NCBI RefSeq assembly: GCF_001660705.2
Contig: NZ_LYBV02000031.1
Coordinates: forward strand, 248,001-312,000
Direction of reading: 5' to 3'
DNA: 64,000 nucleotides
Source of the DNA: Saccharicrinis aurantiacus
GTDB lineage: Bacteria; Bacteroidota; Bacteroidia; Bacteroidales; Marinilabiliaceae
Part shown: positions 42,944 to 53,192 of the stretch, piece after piece
How positions within the stretch are numbered: the stretch's first letter is position 1
Layout of the letters: the number at the start of each line of letters is the position of its first letter
Position numbers and translations under genes: made by a program
The notes under the pieces: model-generated
Seen by the model: the letters and a program-made list of their open reading frames with translations, nothing else
Told to the model about the DNA's origin: nothing
Database searches by the model: none

Positions 42944-45900
42944 ATGTTTTTAGTATTCGATACCGAAACCACGGGACTACCAAAGAACTGGAAAGCCCCC
43001 ATTACCGATACCGACAATTGGCCAAGGATGGTTCAGTTGGCATGGCAATGCCACGATATTGATGGTAAATTTCTGTTTGCTAAAAACCATGTAATCACGC
43101 CCGATGGCTATACCATTCCCGATGATGTTGTGGCGGTACACGGCATCACGACCGAGATAGCCCACGAAAAGGGTATCCCTCTAAAGGAGGCCCTCGAAGA
43201 TTTTATGGCCGATGTGGCCAAAAGTAAGTTCATAATTGGGCACAATGTTACCTTCGATAACAATATTGTAGGATGTGAGTTGGTGCGTTCAGAAATGGAC
43301 GAGCAGGCATTGGTAAATGCACCAAGTCTGGATACCATGACCAGCAGTAAGGAGTTTTGTAACCTAAAGCGCAATGGGCAGCTTAAAAACCCAACGCTTA
43401 CAGAGTTACACATTAAGCTATTTACTGTTCCTTTTGAGGAAGCGCACAATGCCGCGGCCGATGTAGAAGCCACCACGCGTTGTTTTTTGGAGTTGGTAAG
43501 AGTTGGAGCTCTATCGGCACAGCTGCTGCAAATGACCGAGGCGGAGTTAGAGACTTTTCGCAGGGTAAACCCTAGTACGATACAACTAGTTGGCATTAAA
43601 TACGAATCCTTTAAGGTAGATGTATTTGAAGATATTTCGCTTGAGGAAGAAGAGCTGCGTATTCGTAATGCTGCAGCTAACGCCGAAACCGTTCCCTTTG
43701 TGCATTTGCATGTGCATACCCAATATTCCATTTTAGATGGCGCCAATAAAACCGCTGATATTGCCAATAAGGCTGCTGCCGATGGTCAGCCAGCAGTCGC
43801 CATTACTGATCATGGAGGCATGTTTGGGGTAAAAGAATTTCATGTGTCCTGTACCAAAGCTGGCATAAAACCAATTATTGGTATCGAGGCTTATGTTGCA
43901 AAACGTGGCCATCTCCGTAAGGATGATAAAACCGATTCATCGGGACATCATATTATTTTATTGGCTAAAAATTATAAGGGGTATCAAAACCTTATGAAGT
44001 TAACCTCAATATCTAATGTGGCAGGTTTCTATTACAAACCACGTATCGACAAAGAGTTATTAAAGGAATACAGCGAGGGTGTCATTGTAAGTAGTGCTTG
44101 TTTGGGTGGCGAAGTTGCACAGCACATTATGCAAGGTAACATCGACAAAGCCAAAGAAACCATACTTTGGTTTAAAGGTGTTTTTGGCGATGATTATTAC
44201 TTAGAGCTGATGCGCCATATAAATAACGACCCCATCCTCAGAAGAGATACATGGGAAAATCAAGCTAAAGTAAACCGAGTACTTGTTAAATTAGGGAAAG
44301 AGCTTGGTGTAAAGTTAATTGCCACCAACGATTCTCATTTTACCAACGAAGAAAATGCCGAAGCACATGATATGTTGGTCTGCTTAAGTACAGGGCGTGA
44401 TTATAATGACCCTACGCGAATGCGCTACTCAAAACAAGAGTGGTTTAAAACCTGTGAGGAAATGAGTAAGTTATTTGCTGATATGCCCGAGGTATTACAT
44501 AATACTATAGAGATTGCCAACAAGGTTGAAGCTTTTGAATTAAATAGCGATCCTATTATGCCGCCATTTAATATTCCTGAGGAATTTGGAACATTTGAAA
44601 GCTATAAAGAAAAATTTGATGAGGCTGCATTAATTGAGGAGTTTGAAGAAGCTGCCTACAAGCGCTTGGGCGGATATGAAAAGGTATTACAGATTAAGCT
44701 TGAGGCTGATTATTTAGCACACTTAACTCATATTGGGGCAAAAAAGCGCTATCCTGGCGATGAGCTAACAAGCGATAAATTAGAACGTATTGAGTTTGAA
44801 CTCAACACCATAAAAACCATGGGTTTCCCAGGATATTTCTTGATTACTCAAGATTTTATTAACTGGGCTAAGGATAATGGGGTACTTGTTGGGCCAGGTC
44901 GTGGATCGGCCGCCGGAGCAGCGGTAGCTTACTGCATTTCCATTACCGATGTGGATCCTATTAAGTTCGATTTGCTATTTGAGCGTTTCCTAAATCCCGA
45001 TCGTGTATCCATGCCCGATGTCGATATCGATTTTGATGACGATGGTCGCCAGAAAGTATTGGATTATGTAACCGATAAATACGGACAAGATAAGGTGGCA
45101 CACATTTGTACTTTTGGTACAATGGCCACCAAGAGTTCGATAAAAGATGTGGCTCGTGTATTGAATCTCGATTTATCAGAAGCTAACCGCCTGGCAAAGA
45201 TGGTTCCTGAGGCACCTAAAATGAATTTTAAAAAGGCTTACGAGCAATCGCCCGATTTAGAGCAAGAGAAACACTCGCCCAACCAACTGATTTCTCGAAC
45301 TCTAAAATTTGCCGAACAGCTAGAAGGAGCAGTACGTCAAACAGGGGTACACGCCTGTGGTATCTTAATTGGTAAAAATCCATTGAGTGAGCATATTCCG
45401 GTTATGCCAACCAAGGGCGAGGAATTGTTAACCACGCAGTATGATGGACGTTTTGTTGAGGATATTGGTCTGCTAAAAATGGACTTCTTAGGTTTGAAAA
45501 CGCTTTCAATCATTAAAGAAGTACTCGATAATATTAAGTTATCAAAGGGAATTGATGTTGATGTTAATAACTTGCCTGATGATGACGAAACTACCTTTAA
45601 GCTCTTTGGTAATGGCGAAACCACTGCCATTTTCCAGTTTGAGTCACCGGGTATGAAAAAGCACCTTCGTGCACTTCAGCCCAATCGATTTGAAGATTTG
45701 GTAGCCATGAATGCCCTGTATCGCCCGGGTCCGATGGAATATATCCCATCTTTTATTGAGCGTAAGCATGGTCGTGAGCCCATCATTTACGATCATCCAA
45801 TGATGGAGCCTTACTTAAAAGATACTTACGGAATTACCGTGTATCAAGAGCAGGTGATGCTTCAGTCGAGAGCACTGGGTGGATTTACACGTGGTGATTC

Positions 45901-47338
45901 TGATTCATTGCGTAAAGCGATGGGTAAAAAAATCATTGCCATGATGGATAAACTTAAAGAGAAGTTTATCGATGGATGTTTGGGTAGTGATGAGTTTATG
46001 GATGCTTGTAAGGATGGTAAAACTACCAATCCAGATGCCAAGAAATTGATCGATAAGATTTGGGGCGATTGGGAGGCTTTTGCTTCTTACGCCTTTAACA
46101 AATCTCACTCGGTTTGTTATGCCTACATTGCATATCAAACCGGATACTTAAAAGCACATTACCCTGCAGAATTTATGGCGGGTGTACTGAGCCGTAACCT
46201 TAGTGATATTACTAAGATTACCACCTTTATGGAGGAGTGTAAGCGCATGGGTATGGATGTGCTTGGTCCCGATGTTAATGAGAGTTACCGTAAGTTTACC
46301 GTAAATAAAACGGGCGCTATTCGTTTTGGTATGGCAGGTGTTAAAGGTGTTGGGGCAGGTGCCGTGGAAGAAATTATCCGCGAACGCGATGCCAACGGAC
46401 CTTTTAAAAGTATATTTGATTTTGTAGAACGTGTAAACCTACAAACTGTAAATAAAAAGAACTTAGAAGCTTTAGCAGCAGCAGGTGGTTTTGATGGTTT
46501 CGAAGGAATTCATCGTGCCCAATATTTCTCAAGTTTGCCGGGTGAAGAGACTTCGTTTATTGAGAATATTGCCCGCTATGGTAACTTATTTCAACAAGAT
46601 AAAATTCAGCAAGCCAATTCTTTATTTGGCGCAGTAGGCGCTGGTGCGGATATTAAAACGCCTGAAGTGCCTGTTTGTGAAGAGTTCTCAATTCTAGAAA
46701 AATTAAATAGAGAGAAAGAGTTAATCGGAATTTACCTATCAGCGCATCCGCTTGATGTTTATAAATTAGAGATTAACCACTTTTGTAATACCAAAGCAAA
46801 CCAGTTGGATGATTTGGCCAAATTAAAAGGTAGAGATGTCACAATTGGGGGAATGGTTGTAGGAGCACGTCATGGTGTCAGTCAAAAAAATGGCAACCCG
46901 TTTGGCTTTATGACGGTTGAAGATTATACCGGTTCGCATGAGTTTGCTTTCTTTGGTCGTGATTATCCAAACTTCTCTCAATACATTGTTGAGGGCTATT
47001 ATATTATGGTCAAGGGTGTTGTGCAAGAGCGATGGAATAATCCTGATAACCTTGAGGTAAAGGTTACTAGTATTCAACTTTTAGATGGCTTGCGAGACGA
47101 ACGTGTAAAAGGGATTAATATAAATATTCCATTGGATGCGGTGAATCAAGAATTGGTTACAGAGCTTGCTGCCATTACCGAAGAAAATACGGGTAATGCT
47201 ACGCTGCGTTTTTCAATTTATGACACTGAAGATAATAACCAAGTGAAGTTTTTATCTCGCTCATCTAAGATTAAGCTAAGTGATGAATTTATCGATTACT
47301 TAGAAGGAAAACCGAATATTTCATTTACCTTAAGTTAG
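42944..47338 (+). CDS. dnaE: DNA polymerase III alpha subunit with fused proofreading exonuclease
   Basis: 1464 residues, about 300 longer than E. coli DnaE. Residues 1-190 are a DnaQ-type DEDDh exonuclease: VFDTETTG (Asp6, Glu8), IIGHNVTFDNNIVG, and HNAAADVEATTR. The PHP domain starts near 250 (HLHVHTQYSILDGAN, TDHGGMFG). The polymerase palm has PGRGSAAGAAVAY and the catalytic PDVDIDFDDDGR (about 688-698), followed by finger, beta-binding, HhH and OB (VTIGGMVVGARHGV) domains. This joins polymerase and proofreading in one chain. Single gene with a -7 element; a 13-bp repeat lies just upstream. Confidence 0.96.
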   Translation: MFLVFDTETTGLPKNWKAPITDTDNWPRMVQLAWQCHDIDGKFLFAKNHVITPDGYTIPDDVVAVHGITTEIAHEKGIPLKEALEDFMADVAKSKFIIGHNVTFDNNIVGCELVRSEMDEQALVNAPSLDTMTSSKEFCNLKRNGQLKNPTLTELHIKLFTVPFEEAHNAAADVEATTRCFLELVRVGALSAQLLQMTEAELETFRRVNPSTIQLVGIKYESFKVDVFEDISLEEEELRIRNAAANAETVPFVHLHVHTQYSILDGANKTADIANKAAADGQPAVAITDHGGMFGVKEFHVSCTKAGIKPIIGIEAYVAKRGHLRKDDKTDSSGHHIILLAKNYKGYQNLMKLTSISNVAGFYYKPRIDKELLKEYSEGVIVSSACLGGEVAQHIMQGNIDKAKETILWFKGVFGDDYYLELMRHINNDPILRRDTWENQAKVNRVLVKLGKELGVKLIATNDSHFTNEENAEAHDMLVCLSTGRDYNDPTRMRYSKQEWFKTCEEMSKLFADMPEVLHNTIEIANKVEAFELNSDPIMPPFNIPEEFGTFESYKEKFDEAALIEEFEEAAYKRLGGYEKVLQIKLEADYLAHLTHIGAKKRYPGDELTSDKLERIEFELNTIKTMGFPGYFLITQDFINWAKDNGVLVGPGRGSAAGAAVAYCISITDVDPIKFDLLFERFLNPDRVSMPDVDIDFDDDGRQKVLDYVTDKYGQDKVAHICTFGTMATKSSIKDVARVLNLDLSEANRLAKMVPEAPKMNFKKAYEQSPDLEQEKHSPNQLISRTLKFAEQLEGAVRQTGVHACGILIGKNPLSEHIPVMPTKGEELLTTQYDGRFVEDIGLLKMDFLGLKTLSIIKEVLDNIKLSKGIDVDVNNLPDDDETTFKLFGNGETTAIFQFESPGMKKHLRALQPNRFEDLVAMNALYRPGPMEYIPSFIERKHGREPIIYDHPMMEPYLKDTYGITVYQEQVMLQSRALGGFTRGDSDSLRKAMGKKIIAMMDKLKEKFIDGCLGSDEFMDACKDGKTTNPDAKKLIDKIWGDWEAFASYAFNKSHSVCYAYIAYQTGYLKAHYPAEFMAGVLSRNLSDITKITTFMEECKRMGMDVLGPDVNESYRKFTVNKTGAIRFGMAGVKGVGAGAVEEIIRERDANGPFKSIFDFVERVNLQTVNKKNLEALAAAGGFDGFEGIHRAQYFSSLPGEETSFIENIARYGNLFQQDKIQQANSLFGAVGAGADIKTPEVPVCEEFSILEKLNREKELIGIYLSAHPLDVYKLEINHFCNTKANQLDDLAKLKGRDVTIGGMVVGARHGVSQKNGNPFGFMTVEDYTGSHEFAFFGRDYPNFSQYIVEGYYIMVKGVVQERWNNPDNLEVKVTSIQLLDGLRDERVKGININIPLDAVNQELVTELAAITEENTGNATLRFSIYDTEDNNQVKFLSRSSKIKLSDEFIDYLEGKPNISFTLS

Positions 47339-47436
47339 GGTAAATTATGTCATTTGGTCAGCATTCAAAAAATGGTATAAATCTTGACAGTAAGTTAAAT
47401 CATGTTGTTAAATTAGTGAGGCAAAAACATATTTAT

Positions 47437-47444
47437 TATTTTTG
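47437..47444 (+). promoter_or_regulatory. -7 element of trxA
   Basis: TATTTTTG matches TAnnTTTG, 48 bp before the ATG at 47492. Confidence 0.5.
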
Positions 47445-47491
47445 CGTTAACTCAGATAGAACACAAAGTATAAATTTTATAATATAACGTT

Positions 47492-47809
47492 ATGACAGTT
47501 GAAGTAACAGATGCAAATTTTGAGGAGCTTGTATTAAAATCAGACAAACCAGTATTGGTTGATTTTTGGGCAGAATGGTGTGGACCTTGTCGCATGGTAG
47601 CTCCTGTAGTTAAAGAATTAGCAGAAGATTACGGCGATAAGGCAGTAATTACCAAAATGGATGTTGACGCTAATCCAGAAACATCAGTTAAATTCGGAAT
47701 TAGAAACATTCCTACAATTCTTTTCTTTAAGAATGGTGAGGTAGTTGACAAGCAAGTAGGAGCAGTTCCTAAAACTTCGTTAGCAACAAAATTAGATGCT
47801 CTTTTATAA
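47492..47809 (+). CDS. trxA: Thioredoxin
   Basis: 105 residues, typical length. Redox motif [10 protein letters not shown] (about 29-38), cis-Pro in [11 protein letters not shown] cytoplasmic dithiol reductant for ribonucleotide reductase and other proteins. Own promoter and terminator. Confidence 0.97.
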   Translation: MTVEVTDANFEELVLKSDKPVLVDFWAEWCGPCRMVAPVVKELAEDYGDKAVITKMDVDANPETSVKFGIRNIPTILFFKNGEVVDKQVGAVPKTSLATKLDALL

Positions 47810-47834
47810 TAAAGAATCTATACGATATAACTTT

Positions 47835-47863
47835 AAAAGCTGACTTAATAGTCAGCTTTTTTT
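47835..47863 (+). terminator. trxA terminator
   Basis: AAAAGCTGACT (47835-47845), loop TAAT, AGTCAGCTTTT (47850-47860), then TTT. Confidence 0.9.
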
Positions 47864-47891
47864 GTTTTAATATGACATAAAGTGTAGTTCT

Positions 47892-47899
47892 TATTTTTG
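47892..47899 (+). promoter_or_regulatory. -7 element of lon
   Basis: TATTTTTG, 86 bp before the ATG. No heat-shock-type element is recognised. Confidence 0.4.
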
Positions 47900-47984
47900 G
47901 CATACCAATTGACATATACTGCTGTGGTGTTTATATTGTGCCTATTGGTGACAGTTTGGCACTGTTCAATTTAGAAAAATTATT

Positions 47985-50411
47985 ATGAGTAAGATTGAGA
48001 TATCATTCGATAATTATGGGTTAAACGATATGTATGAATCTGAGGCAGAATTTATTCCCATTGTATCTGATGAGACTGATGAGGCTGAACAGGATTTTGA
48101 TTTACCCGAAGAACTAGCGATATTACCTTTACGCAATACAGTATTATACCCAGGTGTTATTGTACCTATCTCTTTAGGTCGCGATAAGTCACTTAAACTA
48201 ATAAAAGAAGTTCATAAAAATGGCGATTTCTTTGGGGCAATAGCTCAAAAGGATGGTTCTGTTGAAGAACCTAAATTAGACGATTTATATACAGTTGGAA
48301 CGGCTGCTAAAGTAATTAAAGTACTTGAAATGCCTGATGGTTCTACATCAGCAATCATTCAAGGAAAGGCTCGTTTTGAAATAGGTGAGTTAACACAAGA
48401 AGATCCTTACTATAAAGCTAAAGTCAGTCGACTGGAGGATATCAAGCCTGAGAATGATGAGAATCGTAATTTTGAGGCATTGGTAAGTTCTCTTAAAGAC
48501 TTATCGTTGCGCATAATAAAGTATTCAAATAATATTCCTACAGAAGCTTCGTTTGCTGTTAAGAATATCGAGAATAGCTCCTTCTTAATTAATTTTATTT
48601 GCTCAAACACAGATATCTCTGTTAAAGAAAAGCAGGTATTATTAAAAATTGACGAGTTAAGAGAAAGAGGTACTAAGTTGATGGAGCATTTGGCTCGCGA
48701 AGTACAGCTTTTAGAATTGAAGAATGATATTCAGAATAAAGCTCGTTTAGATATAGATCAGCAACAGCGCGAATATTTGCTGAATCAGCAAATGAAAACC
48801 ATTCAAGATGAGCTTGGTTCAAGCCCGATTGAGCAAGAGGTTCGTGACTTAAAAACCAAAGCTGAGAAAAAGAAGTGGGGTAAAGAAGTTGCTGAAGTTT
48901 TTGTTAAAGAATTAGATAAATTAGAGCGTTTAAATCCTGCCACAGGAGAATATTCGGTTCAATATAACTACCTGCAAATTTTATTAGAACTTCCTTGGAA
49001 TGAACATACCGAGGATAAATTCGATATGAAAGAAGCAGAGAAAGTGTTGGATCGTGATCATTTTGGCCTTGATGGGGTTAAAGAGCGCATACTTGAGCAT
49101 TTAGCTGTACTAAAATTAAAAGGAGACTTAAAGTCGCCTATAATCTGTTTACACGGACCTCCAGGAGTTGGTAAAACTTCACTTGGGAAATCGGTAGCTG
49201 ATGCTTTAGGGCGTAAATATGCACGAGTATCACTTGGTGGCGTGCATGATGAGGCAGAGATTCGCGGACATAGAAAAACATATATTGGCGCTATGCCAGG
49301 GCGTATCATCCAAAATATTAAAAAGGCAGGAAGCGCAAACCCTGTTTTTATTTTAGATGAGATAGATAAGATCGGAGCTAGTGCTCATGGCGATCCATCT
49401 GCTGCATTATTAGAGGTATTAGATCCTGAGCAAAATGAAAACTTCCATGATAACTTCCTAGAAGTAGGATTTGATTTATCAAAAGTAATTTTCATTGCCA
49501 CAGCTAATACTTTAAATTCTATATCACAACCGCTTTTAGATCGTATGGAGCTAATTGATGTGAGTGGATATATTTTGGAAGAGAAGAATGAAATTGCCAA
49601 GCGTCATTTATGGCCTAAGCAATTAGAGAATCACGGTATTCCTAAAAGTAAGTTATCTATATCAAAAACAGTGATGACTTTCATTATAGAGAGTTATACA
49701 CGTGAGTCAGGTGTGCGTGCCTTAAACAAAACATTGGCCAAGCTAGCTCGTAAATACGCTTTAAAAATTGCTACTGAGGTAGAGTTTAAAAAAGCAATTT
49801 CGATTGACGACGTTAAAGAAAACTTGGGCGTTGAGAAAATTTCGAAAGAGCGTTGGCAAGATGAATTTAGAGTTGGCGTAGTAACAGGTCTGGCTTGGAC
49901 TGCCGTTGGTGGTGAGATTCTTTTTGTAGAATCAAGTGTGAGTAAGGGTAATGGTAAATTAACGCTTACGGGTAACCTTGGTGATGTAATGAAAGAGTCG
50001 GCTGTTTTGGCTCTTGAATATTTAAAATCGAATGCGGATGAAATTGGTATTGATACCAAATTGTTCGATGAAAAAAATATTCATGTTCATGTACCAGAAG
50101 GTGCAATTCCTAAAGATGGACCATCAGCTGGTGTAACTATGGCTACGGCATTAACATCATGTTTTACAGGTAGAAAAGTAAAGAAGAAGATTGCCATGAC
50201 TGGTGAAATTACTTTGCGTGGTAAAGTGCTTCCGGTTGGAGGAATTAAGGAAAAGATACTAGCTGCAAAACGCGCAGGCATCAAAGAAATCATCTTATCG
50301 AAGGATAATATGAAAGATGTTGCTGAGATAAAAGAGGTTTATATTTCAGGATTAGAATTTCACTATGTGAGCTATATCAAAGATGTATTAAATATTGCCT
50401 TAGAGAAATAA
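47985..50411 (+). CDS. lon: ATP-dependent protease Lon
   Basis: 808 residues. N-terminal substrate domain (LAILPLRNTVLYPGVIVPI), a coiled linker, AAA+ module with Walker A GPPGVGKTSLGKS (about 390) and Walker B FILDEIDKIG, sensor motifs, and the C-terminal serine-lysine protease with PKDGPSAGVTMATAL (catalytic Ser) and GIKEKILAAKRAG (catalytic Lys). Degrades misfolded and regulatory proteins in the cytoplasm. Bacteroidota Lon has an acidic N-terminal extension, as here (about 20-40). Confidence 0.96.
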   Translation: MSKIEISFDNYGLNDMYESEAEFIPIVSDETDEAEQDFDLPEELAILPLRNTVLYPGVIVPISLGRDKSLKLIKEVHKNGDFFGAIAQKDGSVEEPKLDDLYTVGTAAKVIKVLEMPDGSTSAIIQGKARFEIGELTQEDPYYKAKVSRLEDIKPENDENRNFEALVSSLKDLSLRIIKYSNNIPTEASFAVKNIENSSFLINFICSNTDISVKEKQVLLKIDELRERGTKLMEHLAREVQLLELKNDIQNKARLDIDQQQREYLLNQQMKTIQDELGSSPIEQEVRDLKTKAEKKKWGKEVAEVFVKELDKLERLNPATGEYSVQYNYLQILLELPWNEHTEDKFDMKEAEKVLDRDHFGLDGVKERILEHLAVLKLKGDLKSPIICLHGPPGVGKTSLGKSVADALGRKYARVSLGGVHDEAEIRGHRKTYIGAMPGRIIQNIKKAGSANPVFILDEIDKIGASAHGDPSAALLEVLDPEQNENFHDNFLEVGFDLSKVIFIATANTLNSISQPLLDRMELIDVSGYILEEKNEIAKRHLWPKQLENHGIPKSKLSISKTVMTFIIESYTRESGVRALNKTLAKLARKYALKIATEVEFKKAISIDDVKENLGVEKISKERWQDEFRVGVVTGLAWTAVGGEILFVESSVSKGNGKLTLTGNLGDVMKESAVLALEYLKSNADEIGIDTKLFDEKNIHVHVPEGAIPKDGPSAGVTMATALTSCFTGRKVKKKIAMTGEITLRGKVLPVGGIKEKILAAKRAGIKEIILSKDNMKDVAEIKEVYISGLEFHYVSYIKDVLNIALEK

Positions 50412-50432
50412 TATTACATTAGTTATATATAC

Positions 50433-50466
50433 AAAAAGAGAGCTTCAATTTTGAAGCTCTCTTTTT
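50433..50466. terminator. Bidirectional terminator between lon and pfkA
   Basis: Sixteen perfect pairs: AAAAAGAGAGCTTCAA (50433-50448) with TTGAAGCTCTCTTTTT (50451-50466). Serves both convergent genes. Confidence 0.92.
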
Positions 50467-50511
50467 GTATTGTTAAATATCAACGTAAGTATTGATATTG
50501 ATTTTATCTGA

Positions 50512-51495
50512 TTAAATCGATAAAACTTGAGTAAGCTCAAGTAATGCAGGATTTAATGATTTCTTATTTTTTAATGCCTGATTAAAAGGAACGTGTGTTA
50601 CCTCTTTATTCATTACACCAACCATAATACTTTTTTGGTCATCTAATAAAGCTTCTACAGCAGAAACGCCTAAACGACTTGCTGTAACTCTATCAAAAGC
50701 TGAAGGAGTACCGCCACGCTGAATATGTCCTAAAATAGTTACACGTGTATCATAATCAGGATATTCTTTTGAAACTCGCTCAGCTACAGCAATTGCACCA
50801 CCATTGAATTTCTCACCTTCGGCAACCAATACAATGCTTGAGCTTTTATCTTTATTAAAACCTTTTTCAAGGAAGTTGTAAAGTTGTTTAAAATCTGTAT
50901 CAATTTCTGGTACTAAAATAGCTTCAGCTCCAGATGCAATACCACTACGAAGTGCTAAAAATCCAGCATCACGACCCATTACCTCAATAAAGAATAAACG
51001 ACTGTGTGCACTTGCGGTATCTCTTACTTTATCAACAGCTTCAACAACTGTATTTAAGGCAGTATCATATCCAATGGTATAATCAGTACCATATAAATCG
51101 TTATCAATAGTTCCCGGAACGCCAACGATTGGAATATTATATTCCTGTCCGAAAATGCGAGCTCCTGTAAAAGTACCATCACCACCAATAACTACTAATG
51201 CATCGATACCTCGTTTCTTTAAATTCTCATAGGCCTTTTTACGACCATCAGGAGTGCGGAAACCTTCGCTTCGCGCTGATTTAAGAATAGTACCTCCTTG
51301 GTGAATGATATTACTCACCGACTTAGAAGTCATTGGCTCCATGCGATCAAGTATCATCCCATGATATCCTTGCTTAATTCCTACTACTTTAAGGTTGTTG
51401 TAAATTGCTGCACGCACTACTGCACGCACTGCTGCATTCATCCCAGGAGCATCGCCACCTGAGGTTAATACCCCAATTTTTTTAATCTGTGCCAT
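50512..51495 (-). CDS. pfkA: 6-phosphofructokinase, ATP type
   Basis: 327 residues. [20 protein letters not shown], the ATP-type [10 protein letters not shown] (a PPi type would have Asp after GGD), [20 protein letters not shown] with catalytic Asp, [10 protein letters not shown] and [14 protein letters not shown]. Commits fructose 6-phosphate to glycolysis. It is the last gene of the cmk-ispH-pfkA cluster, 6 bp behind ispH. Confidence 0.96.
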   Translation of the reverse strand: MAQIKKIGVLTSGGDAPGMNAAVRAVVRAAIYNNLKVVGIKQGYHGMILDRMEPMTSKSVSNIIHQGGTILKSARSEGFRTPDGRKKAYENLKKRGIDALVVIGGDGTFTGARIFGQEYNIPIVGVPGTIDNDLYGTDYTIGYDTALNTVVEAVDKVRDTASAHSRLFFIEVMGRDAGFLALRSGIASGAEAILVPEIDTDFKQLYNFLEKGFNKDKSSSIVLVAEGEKFNGGAIAVAERVSKEYPDYDTRVTILGHIQRGGTPSAFDRVTASRLGVSAVEALLDDQKSIMVGVMNKEVTHVPFNQALKNKKSLNPALLELTQVLSI

Positions 51496-51501
51496 TTTCT
51501 T

Positions 51502-52386
51502 TTAGTTGTCTGTTATTTTTTTTATTTCCTCAGCAACCTCTTCCATTAACCATGGAGGTGTTGAGGTTGCGCCGCATATTCCAACCGAATTTGGTAAGGG
51601 CGTAAACCACTTATGCTTTATGCCAGAGGCATCGTTCACAAAGTAAGATTTTGTATTACTCTGTAAACACTGTTTAAATAGCATTTGTGCATTACTACTC
51701 TTAGCTCCTCCCACAAAAATGATCAATTCGTGCTTTTTAGCAAAGGCATCAATCTTTTTTAGTCTGTTTGATACTTGTCTGCAAATGGTATCAAAAGACT
51801 TAAACTCGATTCCTTCATTAATATTTTTTTCAAGATAGGTGGCGATATCCTGAAATCCATCGACACTTTTTGTGGTTTGTGCATATAAATGTGTAGGCTT
51901 TGATAAGTCTACTGAATTTATATCCTCAATCGATTCTAATACGATTGCATTATTATCTGTTTGCCCAAGTAATCCAATTACCTCAGCGTGATTCTTTTTT
52001 CCATAAATAAGTACTTGTCCGTTTAAAGCACTTAACGTTTCATATGATTTTTTTACGCGCTGTTGCAATTTTAACACAACAGGACAAGTGGCATCAATCA
52101 CTTTATGATTGTTCTCTTTCGCGATTTTATAGGTTAAAGGCGGTTCGCCGTGGGCCCTTATTAATACAGTTTTTCCTGTATTGAGTTTTAAGTCATCTGT
52201 CGAAATGGATGTCATACCCATCTTATCCAATCGATCTACTTCCTTTTGGTTATGAACAATATCGCCCAAGCAATTCAAAAGTTCATTCTCTTTTAGCGAT
52301 AGCTCAGCAGCTTCAACCGCTTTAACTACGCCAAAGCAGAATCCTGAAGCAGGATCAATTTCTATTTTCAAAGATGGTAATTTCAA
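51502..52386 (-). CDS. ispH: 4-hydroxy-3-methylbut-2-enyl diphosphate reductase
   Basis: 294 residues. The three Fe-S cysteines are in SGFCFGVVKAVEAAE, VIDATCPVVLKLQ and GICGATSTP; the His residues IRAHGEPP, ILGDIVHNQ-type region (LGDIVHNQKEVD) and KKNHAEVIGLLGQ are also kept. Last step of the MEP pathway, making IPP and DMAPP. Lies between cmk and pfkA; gap of 30 bp from cmk. Confidence 0.95.
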   Translation of the reverse strand: MKLPSLKIEIDPASGFCFGVVKAVEAAELSLKENELLNCLGDIVHNQKEVDRLDKMGMTSISTDDLKLNTGKTVLIRAHGEPPLTYKIAKENNHKVIDATCPVVLKLQQRVKKSYETLSALNGQVLIYGKKNHAEVIGLLGQTDNNAIVLESIEDINSVDLSKPTHLYAQTTKSVDGFQDIATYLEKNINEGIEFKSFDTICRQVSNRLKKIDAFAKKHELIIFVGGAKSSNAQMLFKQCLQSNTKSYFVNDASGIKHKWFTPLPNSVGICGATSTPPWLMEEVAEEIKKITDN

Positions 52387-52416
52387 ATCTCTAGTGACTA
52401 TTATTTGATGTAATTT

Positions 52417-53115
52417 TTATATTAATTCTCGAGTTTTTAGTTCATCAACAATGAATTGTAATTGCTCGTCTTTGCTAAGATTACTATTGTCGATAACTAT
52501 TGCATCATCAGCTTTGCGCAAAGGACTTTCATCTCTATTCTCGTCAATGTAATCTCGCTGTTTTACATTATCCAAAACTTGTTCAATGGTAATGTCTTCT
52601 CCTTTAAGTTGGTATTCTTTAAATCTACGCTGAGCTCTGATATTAGGATCGGCAGTCATGAATATTTTAAGGTCGGCATAAGGAAAGACTACAGTTCCTA
52701 TGTCTCTACCATCCATCACAATGCTTTGTGTTTTTCCCATTTCTTGTTGTAAATCAACCAATTTTTTGCGAACAAAGCCGATGGCACTAATGGCACTTAC
52801 ATTGTTACTAACCTCTAATCCTCGTATCTTAGATTCTACCGATTGCCCATTTAAGAATGTTTCATTTTTCTTAGATTGTGCATCAAACTTAAAAGTGATG
52901 TTGATATCCTTTAGCGAAAGCTTTAATAGATCTTCATTTATTCCTGAAGGAGTAATAATATCATTGCGTAAGGCATGTAAAGTAACACAACGATACATAG
53001 CACCAGAATCGATAAAAACAATGTTGAGTAATTTTGCTAAGTCTTTTGCAACGGTGCTTTTACCGCATGAAGAATAACCATCTATGGCTATTACAATATT
53101 CGAATTCTTAATCAT
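52417..53115 (-). CDS. cmk: Cytidylate kinase
   Basis: 232 residues from ATG 53115; the frame is open to 53163 but the -7 element at 53134-53141 puts that start outside the transcript. Walker A DGYSSCGKSTVAKDLA, FIDSGAMYRCVTL, and VMDGRDIGTVVFPYADLKIF with the NMP-binding Arg/Asp, then RRFKEYQ. Converts CMP and dCMP to the diphosphates. First gene of the cluster with ispH and pfkA. Confidence 0.95.
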   Translation of the reverse strand: MIKNSNIVIAIDGYSSCGKSTVAKDLAKLLNIVFIDSGAMYRCVTLHALRNDIITPSGINEDLLKLSLKDINITFKFDAQSKKNETFLNGQSVESKIRGLEVSNNVSAISAIGFVRKKLVDLQQEMGKTQSIVMDGRDIGTVVFPYADLKIFMTADPNIRAQRRFKEYQLKGEDITIEQVLDNVKQRDYIDENRDESPLRKADDAIVIDNSNLSKDEQLQFIVDELKTRELI

Positions 53116-53133
53116 GTAAATTGTATTGAGCCA

Positions 53134-53141
53134 CAAAAATA
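53134..53141 (-). promoter_or_regulatory. -7 element of cmk-ispH-pfkA
   Basis: TATTTTTG on the minus strand, 18 bp before the cmk ATG at 53115. Confidence 0.55.
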
Positions 53142-53192
53142 CTGACGAATTATGAATTATCAATTACCTTTTGCAAAATAATGCGTAATTAA

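Noticed and set aside
43108-43767. 219-residue ORF opposite dnaE
   Set aside because: Lies inside the exonuclease and PHP region of dnaE on the opposite strand; Ser/Cys-rich shadow.
49694-50059. 121-residue ORF opposite lon
   Set aside because: Antisense shadow over the protease domain of lon.
52700-53077. 125-residue ORF opposite cmk
   Set aside because: Antisense shadow; cmk motifs are intact on the other strand.
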